Of a stretch of 64,000 nt of DNA, positions 9,478 through 17,238 are shown one piece after another; position 1 is the stretch's first letter, and each line of letters starts with the position of its first letter. Made by a program: the position numbers and the translations under genes. Where the stretch lies: the NCBI GenBank assembly GCA_038234295.1, contig JBBSUP010000006.1, forward strand, positions 1 to 64,000. The letters run 5' to 3'. Origin of the DNA: Palsa-1392 sp038234295. Its GTDB lineage: Bacteria; Verrucomicrobiota; Verrucomicrobiia; Chthoniobacterales; UBA10450. The notes under the pieces are model-generated. The model was given only the letters and a program-made list of their open reading frames with translations. It was not told the DNA's origin and did not search any database.

Positions 9478-9563
9478 GAATGAGGAAAGCAGGAAAACAG
9501 GAAGGGGAATTTAGTGCGTCAGGTTTTCCTGCTTTCCTTTCTTCCTGATTCATTCCTCCCCTT
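9478..9563. repeat. Palindromic element, GAGGAAAGCAGG family
   Basis: The left arm AATGAGGAAAGCAGGAAAAC is the inverse of the right arm GTTTTCCTGCTTTCC followed by TTCATTCCTC. Related copies lie at 27480-27530 and twice within 59577-59890. This copy separates tRNA-Asp from recO and ends directly before the recO start codon. Confidence 0.75.
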
Positions 9564-9569
9564 CTTCGG

Positions 9570-10130
9570 ATGGAAACCACGAACGCGATTCTGCTGCGGA
9601 AACGCAAGCTGAGCGATACCAGCCTGATCATCTCCTGGTGCACGGAGTCGTTAGGCTGTCTCGAGACGGTGGCGCGCGGGGCGCGGCGGCCGAAAAGTGT
9701 TTTCGCGGGGAAACTCGATCTGTTTTTCGAGTCGGAGATTCAGATCAAGCGGAGCCGCAAATCTAACCTCCATACGCTGACCGAGGCGGTCGTGCGTAAT
9801 CCTTTCGGCGGGATTCGCGAGAGCTATCTACGGATGCAGACGGCTTCGTGTTTCGTCGAATGGATCGAGCTCACGACCGAGCCCGAGCATCCTGCGCCGG
9901 AGCTTTTTTATCTGCTGAAACGCGCGTTCGGATTTCTCGATAAACAAGAGGCGACGGCGAAGGCACTCCGGCATTTCGAAGCGGAGCTGGCGCGTTTCGC
10001 AGGCGTGCACGATGCGGCGATCTTGCGAAGCGATCCGGCGGCAGCGCTGGCCACGCTTTTCGGGCGGATGCCACGGGGCCGGAACGCATTGCTCAAGGCG
10101 CTCGCCGCGCCTAGGATCGCGGACCAATGA
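9570..10130 (+). CDS. recO: DNA repair protein RecO
   Basis: This 186-residue protein has the RecO N-terminal OB-fold pattern: AILLRKRKLSDTSLIISWCT, then LETVARGARRPKSVFAGKLD. A helical domain follows. RecO helps RecF/RecR load RecA at single-stranded gaps. The protein is shorter than the usual ~240 residues, and the zinc-binding cysteine cluster found in many RecO proteins is missing from its C-terminal region. The stop codon overlaps the start of the YceI gene by four bases (ATGA), which suggests translational coupling. Confidence 0.85.
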   Translation: METTNAILLRKRKLSDTSLIISWCTESLGCLETVARGARRPKSVFAGKLDLFFESEIQIKRSRKSNLHTLTEAVVRNPFGGIRESYLRMQTASCFVEWIELTTEPEHPAPELFYLLKRAFGFLDKQEATAKALRHFEAELARFAGVHDAAILRSDPAAALATLFGRMPRGRNALLKALAAPRIADQ

Positions 10131-10720
10131 AAAGACTTCTTCTTTTTCTTACGATCGGCATCTTCGCCGGTAGCGTCATCGGCGCGCAGGCGGAGGAGAC
10201 CTACAAGCTCGATCCGGTGCATTCCTCGATCAGCTTTAAAGTGCGCCACTTCTTCAGCTACGTGACCGGCAACTTCACCAAGTTCACCGGCACGATTTCG
10301 GTCGATCCGGATCATCCTGAGAAGTCGACGGTGACTGCGATGCTCGAGGCGAGCAGCATCGATACGAAAAATGAGAAGCGCGACGCCCATCTGCACGGGG
10401 ACGAGTTCTTCGACGTCGCGAAATTCCCGAAGATCACTTTCAAGAGCAAGAGCGTGAAGCAGACGGGGCCCGACACCGGCGACATCGTGGGCGACCTCAC
10501 AATGCACGGCGTGACCAAGGAAATTACCCTGCACGGTAAATTCCTCGGGAAAGGGAAGGGAACGGGCGACCGCGAGATCAGCGGCTGGCAGCTCACCACC
10601 GCGGAGCCGATCAAGCGCAGCGACTACGGCCTCACGTGGAGCAAAACGGTCGAGGGGACGGCCGTCGTCGGGCAGGATGTCGAGGTCACGATCGACGTGG
10701 AAGCCGACAAGGCGCCCTAA
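10127..10720 (+). CDS. Periplasmic YceI-family lipid-binding protein
   Basis: The 197-residue protein has a signal peptide (MKRLLLFLTIGIFAGSVIGAQA). The mature part shows the YceI lipocalin-like pattern: YKLDPVHSSISFKVRHFFSY, a VxGxFTKFTGTI strand, DAHLHGDEFFD and DLTMHGVTKEITLHGKFLG. YceI proteins bind polyisoprenoid or other amphipathic molecules in the periplasm. It is coupled to recO by a 4-bp overlap, although the functions look unrelated. The stop is a near-copy of the octamer (CCCTAACG). Confidence 0.93.
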   Translation: MKRLLLFLTIGIFAGSVIGAQAEETYKLDPVHSSISFKVRHFFSYVTGNFTKFTGTISVDPDHPEKSTVTAMLEASSIDTKNEKRDAHLHGDEFFDVAKFPKITFKSKSVKQTGPDTGDIVGDLTMHGVTKEITLHGKFLGKGKGTGDREISGWQLTTAEPIKRSDYGLTWSKTVEGTAVVGQDVEVTIDVEADKAP

Positions 10721-10878
10721 CGCCGAACGATCACTTGTGCTCGGCGACCCTGCCGCCCTCCCATTCCTTCGGAGAGATCGGGAGATCGGGTCAGCTTCAG
10801 AAGCTCGCTCATTCCCCCTTTGAAGCCAGACGGCGCGGCAGCTTCGGCGGCCCGACCTGGCCCGCGCCTTCGCGCCCG

Positions 10879-10966
10879 CGGTGAGGCAGGGATTCGAACC
10901 CTGGGTACCCTTTTGGGGTACGGCGCTTTAGCAAAGCGCTGCTTTCGACCACTCAGCCACCTCACC
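10879..10966 (-). tRNA. tRNA-Ser (GCT)
   Basis: The minus-strand acceptor stem GGTGAGG (10966-10960) pairs with CCTCACC (10886-10880), with G as discriminator. A long variable arm (GCCGTACCCCAAAAGGGTACC) marks a class II tRNA. The anticodon loop TTGCTAA gives anticodon GCT, so it reads AGC and AGT codons. The length of 88 nt is normal for tRNA-Ser. Confidence 0.97.
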
Positions 10967-11035
10967 CATTGGGCCGTCGAGGTTGCGAGAATAACGTGCC
11001 CGCTCCATGCTCGTCAACCGGTAGCCCGCGTGGCC

Positions 11036-11407
11036 ATGCGAATCACTTCGCTCCTCATTTTTCGCCTAACGATGACTGCGGCTCTTGCTTTTCTTCTGCT
11101 GCCCGGTTGCGCGAAGCCGAAGCCAGCGCCGCGCCCGGCTCCTGCGAAGACCGGCGCCACGCCCGCGCCGGTGCGGACCGTCCCTCGGCCTGTCGGCGAA
11201 GTCGCGATCGTCGAGGCCGAGAACGGTTTCGTCCTCGTCGATCTCGGTTCGAGCCTTTACGTCCCCGAGCCCGGGGAAACGTTGCACGCGCGTAACGCCC
11301 ACGGCGAGACGGCAAAGCTCAAAGCGTCGGCGGAACAGAATCGGCCATTCGTCGCTGCCGATATCGTCGAGGGTCATCCGCAGGTGGGGGACGAGGTTTA
11401 CCGGTGA
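11036..11407 (+). CDS. Small lipoprotein of unknown function
   Basis: I start at ATG 11036 (123 residues), because the N-terminus then gives a lipoprotein signal with lipobox LLLPGC. The upstream open frame overlaps tRNA-Ser on the other strand and is not credible as protein. After the lipid-anchored Cys there is a Pro/Ala-rich linker, then a small domain (EVAIVEAENGFVLVDLGSSL, later GHPQVGDEVYR). That domain looks like a short beta-barrel, but I cannot assign a family. It overlaps the moeA start by four bases. Confidence 0.75.
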   Translation: MRITSLLIFRLTMTAALAFLLLPGCAKPKPAPRPAPAKTGATPAPVRTVPRPVGEVAIVEAENGFVLVDLGSSLYVPEPGETLHARNAHGETAKLKASAEQNRPFVAADIVEGHPQVGDEVYR

Positions 11408-12585
11408 AAAGCGAAGCGGAAACATTGACCTCCGTCCTCGCGCGGGTCGCGCCGCTGTCGCCCACGCGCGTCTCGTTGCTCGACTCGTTAGGCCGATTTT
11501 CCGCCGAAGAGTTGAGCGCCACTCGGTCGCTGCCGGCATTTGATAATTCGGCGATGGATGGTTACGCGGTCCAAGCCGCTTCCTGCACGGTCGGCGCGAG
11601 TTTGCGCGTGACCGGCGAGCAACCTGCCGGTCCCGAACGCGGCCTTACCGTGGGTCCGGGCGAAGCGGTTCGAATTTTCACCGGGGCGCCGCTGCCGGCT
11701 GGTGCGGATGCGGTGATCATGCAGGAAGATGTGACCCGTGAGGACGCTATGATCGTCGCAGGCTGCGCGGTGGAGTTGGGCGAATTCATCCGCCGCGGCG
11801 GCTCCGATCTCGCGCGCGGCCAGAAAATTCTCGCGCGCGGCGAGCCTATCGCGGCCCAAACCATCGGATTGCTCGCTTCGCAAGGTCTCACGGAAATCGC
11901 GGTCGGCGCGATCCCGCGGGTCGCGATTGTTTCGACTGGCGACGAGCTCGCGCAAATCGGCGAGACGCCGGCGCCGGGCCAGATTTTCGAGAGCAATTCC
12001 CTCATGCTCCACGCGCTCGCCCGCGGCGCCGGGGCGGCGGTTGGGATGGTCGAGCACGCGCCGGATCAGCTCGAATCTCTCACGGCGACGCTGCGGCGCG
12101 GACTCGAGAGCGACGCGCTTCTGATCAGCGGCGGCGTCTCTGTGGGCGATCACGATCTCGTGAAGCCCGCGCTGCGCGCGCTCGGTGCGGAAATTGATCT
12201 CTGGCGCGTCGCGATCAAACCGGGGAAGCCGTTTTTGTTCGGCCGCATCGACCACTGCCTCATCTTCGGCCTCCCCGGCAATCCGGTTTCGGCCTTCGTC
12301 ACTTTCCTGAAGTTCGTTAGGTCAGCACTCCGCAAGATGGCTGGTGCAGCGGAAAACGATCTTTGCTTACGCGTGCTGCCGGCGCGCCTGGCCAGCGAAG
12401 TGAGCAACTCCGGCGACCGACCGCATTATTTCCGAGGCCACTTGTGCGGCGGAATTTTCACCCTCAGCGGCCGTCAGGAATCGCATGCGCTTTTCGGCCT
12501 GAGCCGAGCCAACGCGTTGCTCCGAGTCGAGCCCAGGGGGAAGTTCGCGGCCGGCGCGACCGTCATGGTCGAGCTTTGGGATTAA
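11404..12585 (+). CDS. moeA: Molybdopterin molybdotransferase MoeA
   Basis: The 393-residue protein inserts molybdate into adenylylated molybdopterin. Typical MoeA motifs are present in order: FDNSAMDGYAV (about residue 47), GEAVRIFTGAPLPAGADAV, VSTGDEL, GQIFESNSLML, LISGGVSVGDHD (about 240) and LPGNPVSAF (about 289). The start is GTG at 11404 and overlaps the lipoprotein stop (GTGA), so it is probably translationally coupled. No other molybdenum cofactor gene is seen nearby. Confidence 0.95.
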   Translation: MKSEAETLTSVLARVAPLSPTRVSLLDSLGRFSAEELSATRSLPAFDNSAMDGYAVQAASCTVGASLRVTGEQPAGPERGLTVGPGEAVRIFTGAPLPAGADAVIMQEDVTREDAMIVAGCAVELGEFIRRGGSDLARGQKILARGEPIAAQTIGLLASQGLTEIAVGAIPRVAIVSTGDELAQIGETPAPGQIFESNSLMLHALARGAGAAVGMVEHAPDQLESLTATLRRGLESDALLISGGVSVGDHDLVKPALRALGAEIDLWRVAIKPGKPFLFGRIDHCLIFGLPGNPVSAFVTFLKFVRSALRKMAGAAENDLCLRVLPARLASEVSNSGDRPHYFRGHLCGGIFTLSGRQESHALFGLSRANALLRVEPRGKFAAGATVMVELWD

Positions 12586-12586
12586 G

Positions 12587-12718
12587 TCAGCGACGGCTCC
12601 GATAAAGCTCGGCGGCCGCGACTGGGTCGCCGTTGGCATCCGCGCCTCCCGCGAGGAGCACCAACCGATCCTGGAGCAGCGGCGGAGAGTAGCGAGGCGA
12701 TTGCGCCGGAGGCAAGCC
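12587..12718 (-). pseudogene. Possible kelch-repeat gene remnant
   Basis: On the minus strand a short open stretch ends at TGA 12587 and reads LLQDRLVLLAGGADANGD, then PVAAAELYRSRR. The spacing of L-AGG-DA-G-AELY matches the kelch-repeat signature common in exported beta-propeller proteins. There is no start codon or signal peptide in this frame, so this can only be the relic of a C-terminus. The rest of the 12586-12907 gap shows no gene. Confidence 0.3.
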
Positions 12719-12907
12719 GATTCACGCACGGATCTCTCGGCGGGTGATCAGGTTACGGTTGAGCACTGGGATAATCGAATTCCCAGCCGCAGCGCAGGCT
12801 GAAAGAAGGGCACGCGCAGTCGAAACCGCAGACACGTTTGTGAGTATGAAACGCGTTCTTCCAAAATGGAAGAGCGCCGCAAAACTCAACTTAAACTAAA
12901 GGAAAAT

Positions 12908-13456
12908 ATGGCACTTAATTCACTCCGCGAACTCTGGATCGAAGAGATGCGCGATCTCTATAACGCAGAAAACCAACTCCTGAAGGCGCTGCCGAAGATG
13001 GCGAAAAAAGCGTCCTCGCCCCAGCTGACCAAAGCCTTCGAAAGTCACCTCGGGGAAACCAAGACGCACGTCGATCGGCTCGAGCAGATCTTCGATGCCC
13101 TCGGCACAAAGCCGACCGGCAAGGTCTGCAAGGCGATGAAAGGCCTGGTCGAGGAAGGCTCCGAGATGATCAAGGAAAAGGGCGCGGCCTCCGTGATCGA
13201 CGCCGGGCTCATCGCTGCGGCGCAACGCGTCGAACATTACGAGATGGCGGGCTACGGCGTCTGCCGCACTTTCGCTGGGATTCTCGGTGAAGACGAAGCC
13301 GAAGATCTCCTCCAGGAGACGCTCGACGAAGAAGGCGCGGCCGATGAGAAGCTGACCGAAATCGCCGAAAGCACGGTGAACGACGAGGCCGAGGACGCAG
13401 AGGAAGAAGCGAAGCCGGCGGCGAAGAAAAAGAGCGCCGCGAAGCGTCGTCGTTAG
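12908..13456 (+). CDS. YciF/YciE-family ferritin-like protein (DUF892)
   Basis: I place the start at ATG 12908, preceded by AAAGGAAAAT, a reasonable ribosome binding site. The 182-residue protein has the DUF892 four-helix pattern: LRELWIEEMRDLYNAENQLL, THVDRLEQIF, AAAQRVEHYEMAGYGV and a run of acidic helix residues. These proteins are stress-linked and have a ferritin-like di-metal site. The C-terminus is a Lys/Ala/Arg-rich tail. The stop codon TAG lies inside a CGTTAGGC octamer (13451-13458). Confidence 0.92.
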   Translation: MALNSLRELWIEEMRDLYNAENQLLKALPKMAKKASSPQLTKAFESHLGETKTHVDRLEQIFDALGTKPTGKVCKAMKGLVEEGSEMIKEKGAASVIDAGLIAAAQRVEHYEMAGYGVCRTFAGILGEDEAEDLLQETLDEEGAADEKLTEIAESTVNDEAEDAEEEAKPAAKKKSAAKRRR

Positions 13457-13485
13457 GCAAAAAGCGCGAACGGATCCAAAAAATT

Positions 13486-13520
13486 CGCCACCGTGATCCG
13501 CGCGATCACGGTGGCGTTTT
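13486..13520 (+). terminator. Rho-independent terminator after the YciF gene
   Basis: A perfect 12-bp inverted repeat (CGCCACCGTGAT / ATCACGGTGGCG) with a seven-base loop is followed by TTTTCGTTTTT. It ends the YciF-like transcript 30 bp after the stop and separates it from the ligase gene. Confidence 0.85.
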
Positions 13521-13547
13521 CGTTTTTGGAGAGGAATCTTTTGCGAC

Positions 13548-15185
13548 ATGGGACTGACCGAATACCAGCGGAAGCGCAATTTCTCCGTCACCTCCGAGCC
13601 AAGCGGATCGAAAAAACCGCGGCCGAAGAAAGTCGCAGGTGCCTCGCGCTTCGTGATCCAGAAACACGACGCCAGCCGGCTGCACTACGACTTCCGTCTC
13701 GAGATGGAGGGCGTGCTGAAATCCTGGGCGGTGCCGAAGGGTCTGCCGTGGCAGCGCGGCGAGAAACATCTCGCGGTCGAGGTGGAGGATCACCCGATCG
13801 ATTACGAGGATTTCGAGGGCGTAATTCCGGAGGGAAATTATGGCGGCGGGACCGTGATGGTCTGGGATCGCGGCACCTACTACGTGCACGGCGAAAATCC
13901 GCTCCAGGCGTTGAAGGAAGGCCGCCTGCACATGGTGCTCGAGGGCGAGAAAGCGAAAGGCGATTGGGCGCTGATCCGCACACGGATCGAAGGCTCGAAG
14001 ACGCAGTGGCTTCTTTTAAAAAGCGACGACGATGTAAAACCGATCTCGAAAAAGCGGGACGACGAATCGGTGAAATCCGGGCGCACGATGAAACAGATCG
14101 CGCAAGATCGCGACGCCGAGTGGCAGTCGAATCGCGGCGACGAAAAGAAGAAGCCGATGCAGGCGAAACGCCACGAAGTCGCGGCGCCGAAGGTTTCCGG
14201 AAAGTTGCCGGCGGGAAAAACGCGCTTCATCGATCCGATGAAACCGAAGCTGGTCGAGACGCCGCCGGCGCAGGGCGGCTGGATTTATGAACTGAAGTTC
14301 GACGGCTTTCGCGCGCTCGCGCTGAAGAGCGGCGGGAAGGTAAAACTGCTCTCGCGCAATGAGAACGAGCTCACGGAGAAGTTCGAGGAAGTTGCCGAGG
14401 CGATGGCGGAGTTGCCGGGGAAGGAATGGGTCGTCGACGGCGAAGTGGTGTCGCTCGATGAAAAAGGCCGCTCCTCGTTCCAACTGCTCCAGGCGCGCGA
14501 GCTGGAGGCGAAAAAAGCGCCGCTTTATTACTACGTTTTCGATCTGCTCCAGCTCGACGGTAAAGACCTTACCGGTCTCCCGCTCACCGTTCGGAAAGAA
14601 GCGCTGCGGCAGCTCTGCGAAAACGCCGGCGACCCGATCCGCTTTTCCGGCGAGCTCGGCGATGACCCGGAAAAACTGCTCGGCGAAGTGAAGCGGCTCG
14701 GGCTCGAAGGGATCATCGGCAAACTCGCCGATTCGAAATATGAAGTGGGCCGGCGGAGCGGCGCATGGATCAAACTGAAGTCCGTCAACGAGCAGGAATT
14801 CGTCATCGGCGGATACACGCCGCCGGGTGGCGCGCGGAAACATTTCGGCGCGTTGCTCGTCGGCTACTACGAAAAGAAGAAGCTACTCTTTGCCGGCAAA
14901 GTGGGGACCGGTTTCAACACCAAGCTGCTCGCGAGTTTGCACAAACAATTGGAGGCGGAAGCACGCGAGGATTGTCCGTTCGCCGACCTGCCCTCGAAAC
15001 AAGGCGGCAAGTGGGTGCAGGGCATCACGCCCGCGATGATGCGGAAATGTCACTGGGTGAATCCGGTTTTCATCGCGCAGATTAAGTTCGCCGAGTGGAC
15101 CCGCGACGCGAAGCTGCGCCAGCCGGTTTTCCTCGGCCTGCGCGAAGACAAAGCGGCGAAAACGGTGCAGCGCGAAGTCGCCTAA
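13548..15185 (+). CDS. ligD: LigD-type DNA ligase: phosphoesterase + ATP-dependent ligase domains
   Basis: The 545-residue protein starts with a LigD 3'-phosphoesterase domain (about residues 30-170; FVIQKHDASRLHYDFRLEM, DHPIDYEDFEGVIPEGNYGG). The ATP-dependent ligase domain begins near residue 225, with motif I ELKFDGFRAL and adenylation lysine K250, then VVDGEVV, GIIGK and WIKLKS. An OB-fold C-terminus follows. This domain pair seals breaks in Ku-dependent end joining. The polymerase domain that completes LigD in many bacteria is a separate gene at 58656-59573. No Ku gene is in the window. The TAA stop lies in a GCCTAACG octamer shared with the convergent gene. Confidence 0.93.
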   Translation: MGLTEYQRKRNFSVTSEPSGSKKPRPKKVAGASRFVIQKHDASRLHYDFRLEMEGVLKSWAVPKGLPWQRGEKHLAVEVEDHPIDYEDFEGVIPEGNYGGGTVMVWDRGTYYVHGENPLQALKEGRLHMVLEGEKAKGDWALIRTRIEGSKTQWLLLKSDDDVKPISKKRDDESVKSGRTMKQIAQDRDAEWQSNRGDEKKKPMQAKRHEVAAPKVSGKLPAGKTRFIDPMKPKLVETPPAQGGWIYELKFDGFRALALKSGGKVKLLSRNENELTEKFEEVAEAMAELPGKEWVVDGEVVSLDEKGRSSFQLLQARELEAKKAPLYYYVFDLLQLDGKDLTGLPLTVRKEALRQLCENAGDPIRFSGELGDDPEKLLGEVKRLGLEGIIGKLADSKYEVGRRSGAWIKLKSVNEQEFVIGGYTPPGGARKHFGALLVGYYEKKKLLFAGKVGTGFNTKLLASLHKQLEAEAREDCPFADLPSKQGGKWVQGITPAMMRKCHWVNPVFIAQIKFAEWTRDAKLRQPVFLGLREDKAAKTVQREVA

Positions 15186-16105
15186 CGAGTCGGATCTTTC
15201 AGCCGTTGGAAGAGCGCGGGGAGCGCGAGCGGTGAAGCGGTGGCGAGAAGTGAGGCTGCTAAAATCCGGCGCACTTCCCGGCGCGGTACCTTCACGCGGG
15301 TGGCGACCGGATCGGCGCTCTTGCGCAGGAGCGCGATCGTCCGCGCGCCGATGAACGCCGGCAGCGCCGTCGCCAAGCGTATCCGCCAGCTCGTGATGGC
15401 CGCGGCGTAGTCGATCCCGGCCCCGATCTTTTTCTCCGCGTCGTCCAGCTTGGCCGCGAAGGAATCTCCGGGCGGCAGATAATTCCGGCCCGCGCGTTCG
15501 TCCGCGCCGCGATCGCGCAAAATGTTAATCAACTGAAGGCCTTGGCCGTACGCGATCCCGCGCTCGGTCATTTCCTCTGGCGACCGGGTCGCGAACTGCG
15601 GGAGATGACGGAACCCGAGCTTCGTCCAGAATTCTCCGACGCAGCCGGCGACGAGGTAGGTGTATTCGTCGAGCTCTTCGGCGGATTGCAGCGACACCAC
15701 GCTCGTGGTGTCGCCGAAGCGTCGGAGATCGAGTTCCTGCCCGCGGACGATCGTTGCGAGGACCGCACGAATATCGCCGCGGTCAGCAGGATCGACCGCT
15801 TCGAGTTCCGCGAAAAGTTCGCGCAGATTCTCGATCAATTTTCGTTCCGCCGGGTCGCGTTGTTGCGCCGCGAACTTGCGCAGCGGCTCGGCAACTTCCT
15901 CAAACTTCGACTCGCCCGCGATCACGTCCGCGAGTTTTTCCAGCGTCGTCAGGCGCAGCGTCACGGGAATCTCCGCTGTGTCCGCAACCGTGTCGGTCGC
16001 GCGCGCGAGCAGGTAAGCAAGGCTGATCGGTTCCCGCAGCGGCCGGGGCAAAAAACGGAGCGTCAGATAGAACGACCGCGAGACCGATTTGAGGAGCGCC
16101 TTCAC
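15182..16105 (-). CDS. Squalene/phytoene synthase family protein
   Basis: The 307-residue protein condenses isoprenoid diphosphates head-to-head in this family. The first Asp-rich motif is ARATDTVAD and the second is GLQLINILRDRGADERAGR, followed by NYLPP. The typical N-terminus SRSFYLTLRFLP is present. The protein cannot be placed confidently as squalene, presqualene or phytoene synthase by eye, and no hopanoid or carotenoid genes are adjacent. The start overlaps the stop of the DUF362 gene by four bases. The stop TAG overlaps the stop of the convergent ligase gene within one octamer. Confidence 0.88.
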   Translation of the reverse strand: MKALLKSVSRSFYLTLRFLPRPLREPISLAYLLARATDTVADTAEIPVTLRLTTLEKLADVIAGESKFEEVAEPLRKFAAQQRDPAERKLIENLRELFAELEAVDPADRGDIRAVLATIVRGQELDLRRFGDTTSVVSLQSAEELDEYTYLVAGCVGEFWTKLGFRHLPQFATRSPEEMTERGIAYGQGLQLINILRDRGADERAGRNYLPPGDSFAAKLDDAEKKIGAGIDYAAAITSWRIRLATALPAFIGARTIALLRKSADPVATRVKVPRREVRRILAASLLATASPLALPALFQRLKDPTR

Positions 16106-17238
16106 CGGCCGACGTTGCGAACCTCGATGCGCGAGGGGGCCGCATTTCCCAGCCCCATCTGCGCGGCCAACGCGATGTGCGCGCCGGTCCGCGTGATCGA
16201 GGGAAAATTTTCGCGCTTCCGCCAGGTGTCGATGTGGCGAGCCGCGATGGAGTCGATCGCGACCGGGTCGCGGCTCGCGTAGATGGTGTTGAACTGCCGC
16301 GCGTAATTTGGCCGCGGGAGCGGGCCGCCCGCGAATTGCGCGAGGAGCCCGTCCATCACGTTGAGCACGACTTTCGGTCCGATGTGCGGGTCGCTGTAAA
16401 TCTCCGGGATGCTGGACGCGCCGTAATCCGGCGGGACGCTGAACCGGCGCGAATTGTCGATGTTCGGCAGGGTCACATTGTAGAGGCAGCCGGCGAGGCC
16501 GTTGCGTTCGCTGTTGCTCAGGACCGGGACGTTGATGATTTTCGTGACCTCGTTTGCGACGATTTTTGCGAGGTGGCTTTCGCTGCTCGTGTTGAGCTCG
16601 TCGGAGAGAATCGGGCGCTCGATTTTTCCGCCGATGTAATCGAGGTCGCCCCAGATCAGATTGCCGAGGAAGGGCGCGGAGATCGTCGCTTTCAAGTCGT
16701 AGCCGTCGCGCGGAGTAATCGAGCGAAGCTGATAACCGTCGCGGCCGGTGTAGCCGGCGGCGCGGATGCCGCCTAACGAACGATCCCAGACGATGATGCT
16801 CGAGCGCGCGTGGCCGGCCGCGACGAGGCCGTCGACCAGCGCGTTCACGATCTCGGGGTGAGTGGTGAAAATCTCGCCACCGGCGGCGGAGATTTTGATG
16901 CCGACCTTGTCGTTAGGCGAGACGAGCGAACGCCAGGCGCTGGCGAGGTCGGATTGGTGGGTGACGGCGAGGACGAGGTTGTTGACCATGCGCCGGACGA
17001 TTTCCCGGTTCGCGGTGTAGCCATCGATCGCGTCGCGATCGTAGGCGCGATAAACCACGGACACCGCCGGCACGGGGGTGGGGGTCGGCGGCGGTGGCGA
17101 CGGGGCCGCCGACGGGGCCGCGAGCGCGGAAAAAAGCGATCCGGCCCACGCGACGCTGCCGGCCATAAAAGCGATTGAGCGGGAGAGGCGAGGGGCGATG
17201 GTGGACACTATGGACGGTCGCCGGGATGACAACTGCAT
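16102..17238 (-). CDS. Exported DUF362-family protein
   Basis: DUF362 proteins have a domain of unknown enzymatic role, sometimes tied to iron-sulfur proteins. The pattern here includes VGIKISAAGGEIFTTHPEIV, VWDRSLGGIRAAGY, KIINVPVLSNSERNGLAGCL and DPVAIDSIAARHI. The N-terminus has Arg residues followed by a hydrophobic core (IAFMAGSVAWAGSLFSALA), so it is probably secreted. A Pro/Thr-rich linker comes next. The start is uncertain: ATG 17238, GTG 17208 or ATG 17166 are all possible, and the first two overlap the divergent hemW start. It overlaps the squalene/phytoene synthase gene by four bases. Confidence 0.8.
   Translation of the reverse strand: MQLSSRRPSIVSTIAPRLSRSIAFMAGSVAWAGSLFSALAAPSAAPSPPPPTPTPVPAVSVVYRAYDRDAIDGYTANREIVRRMVNNLVLAVTHQSDLASAWRSLVSPNDKVGIKISAAGGEIFTTHPEIVNALVDGLVAAGHARSSIIVWDRSLGGIRAAGYTGRDGYQLRSITPRDGYDLKATISAPFLGNLIWGDLDYIGGKIERPILSDELNTSSESHLAKIVANEVTKIINVPVLSNSERNGLAGCLYNVTLPNIDNSRRFSVPPDYGASSIPEIYSDPHIGPKVVLNVMDGLLAQFAGGPLPRPNYARQFNTIYASRDPVAIDSIAARHIDTWRKRENFPSITRTGAHIALAAQMGLGNAAPSRIEVRNVGR

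Noticed and set aside
10820..11035. N-terminal extension of the lipoprotein before moeA
   Set aside because: It overlaps tRNA-Ser on the other strand and would hide the lipoprotein signal.
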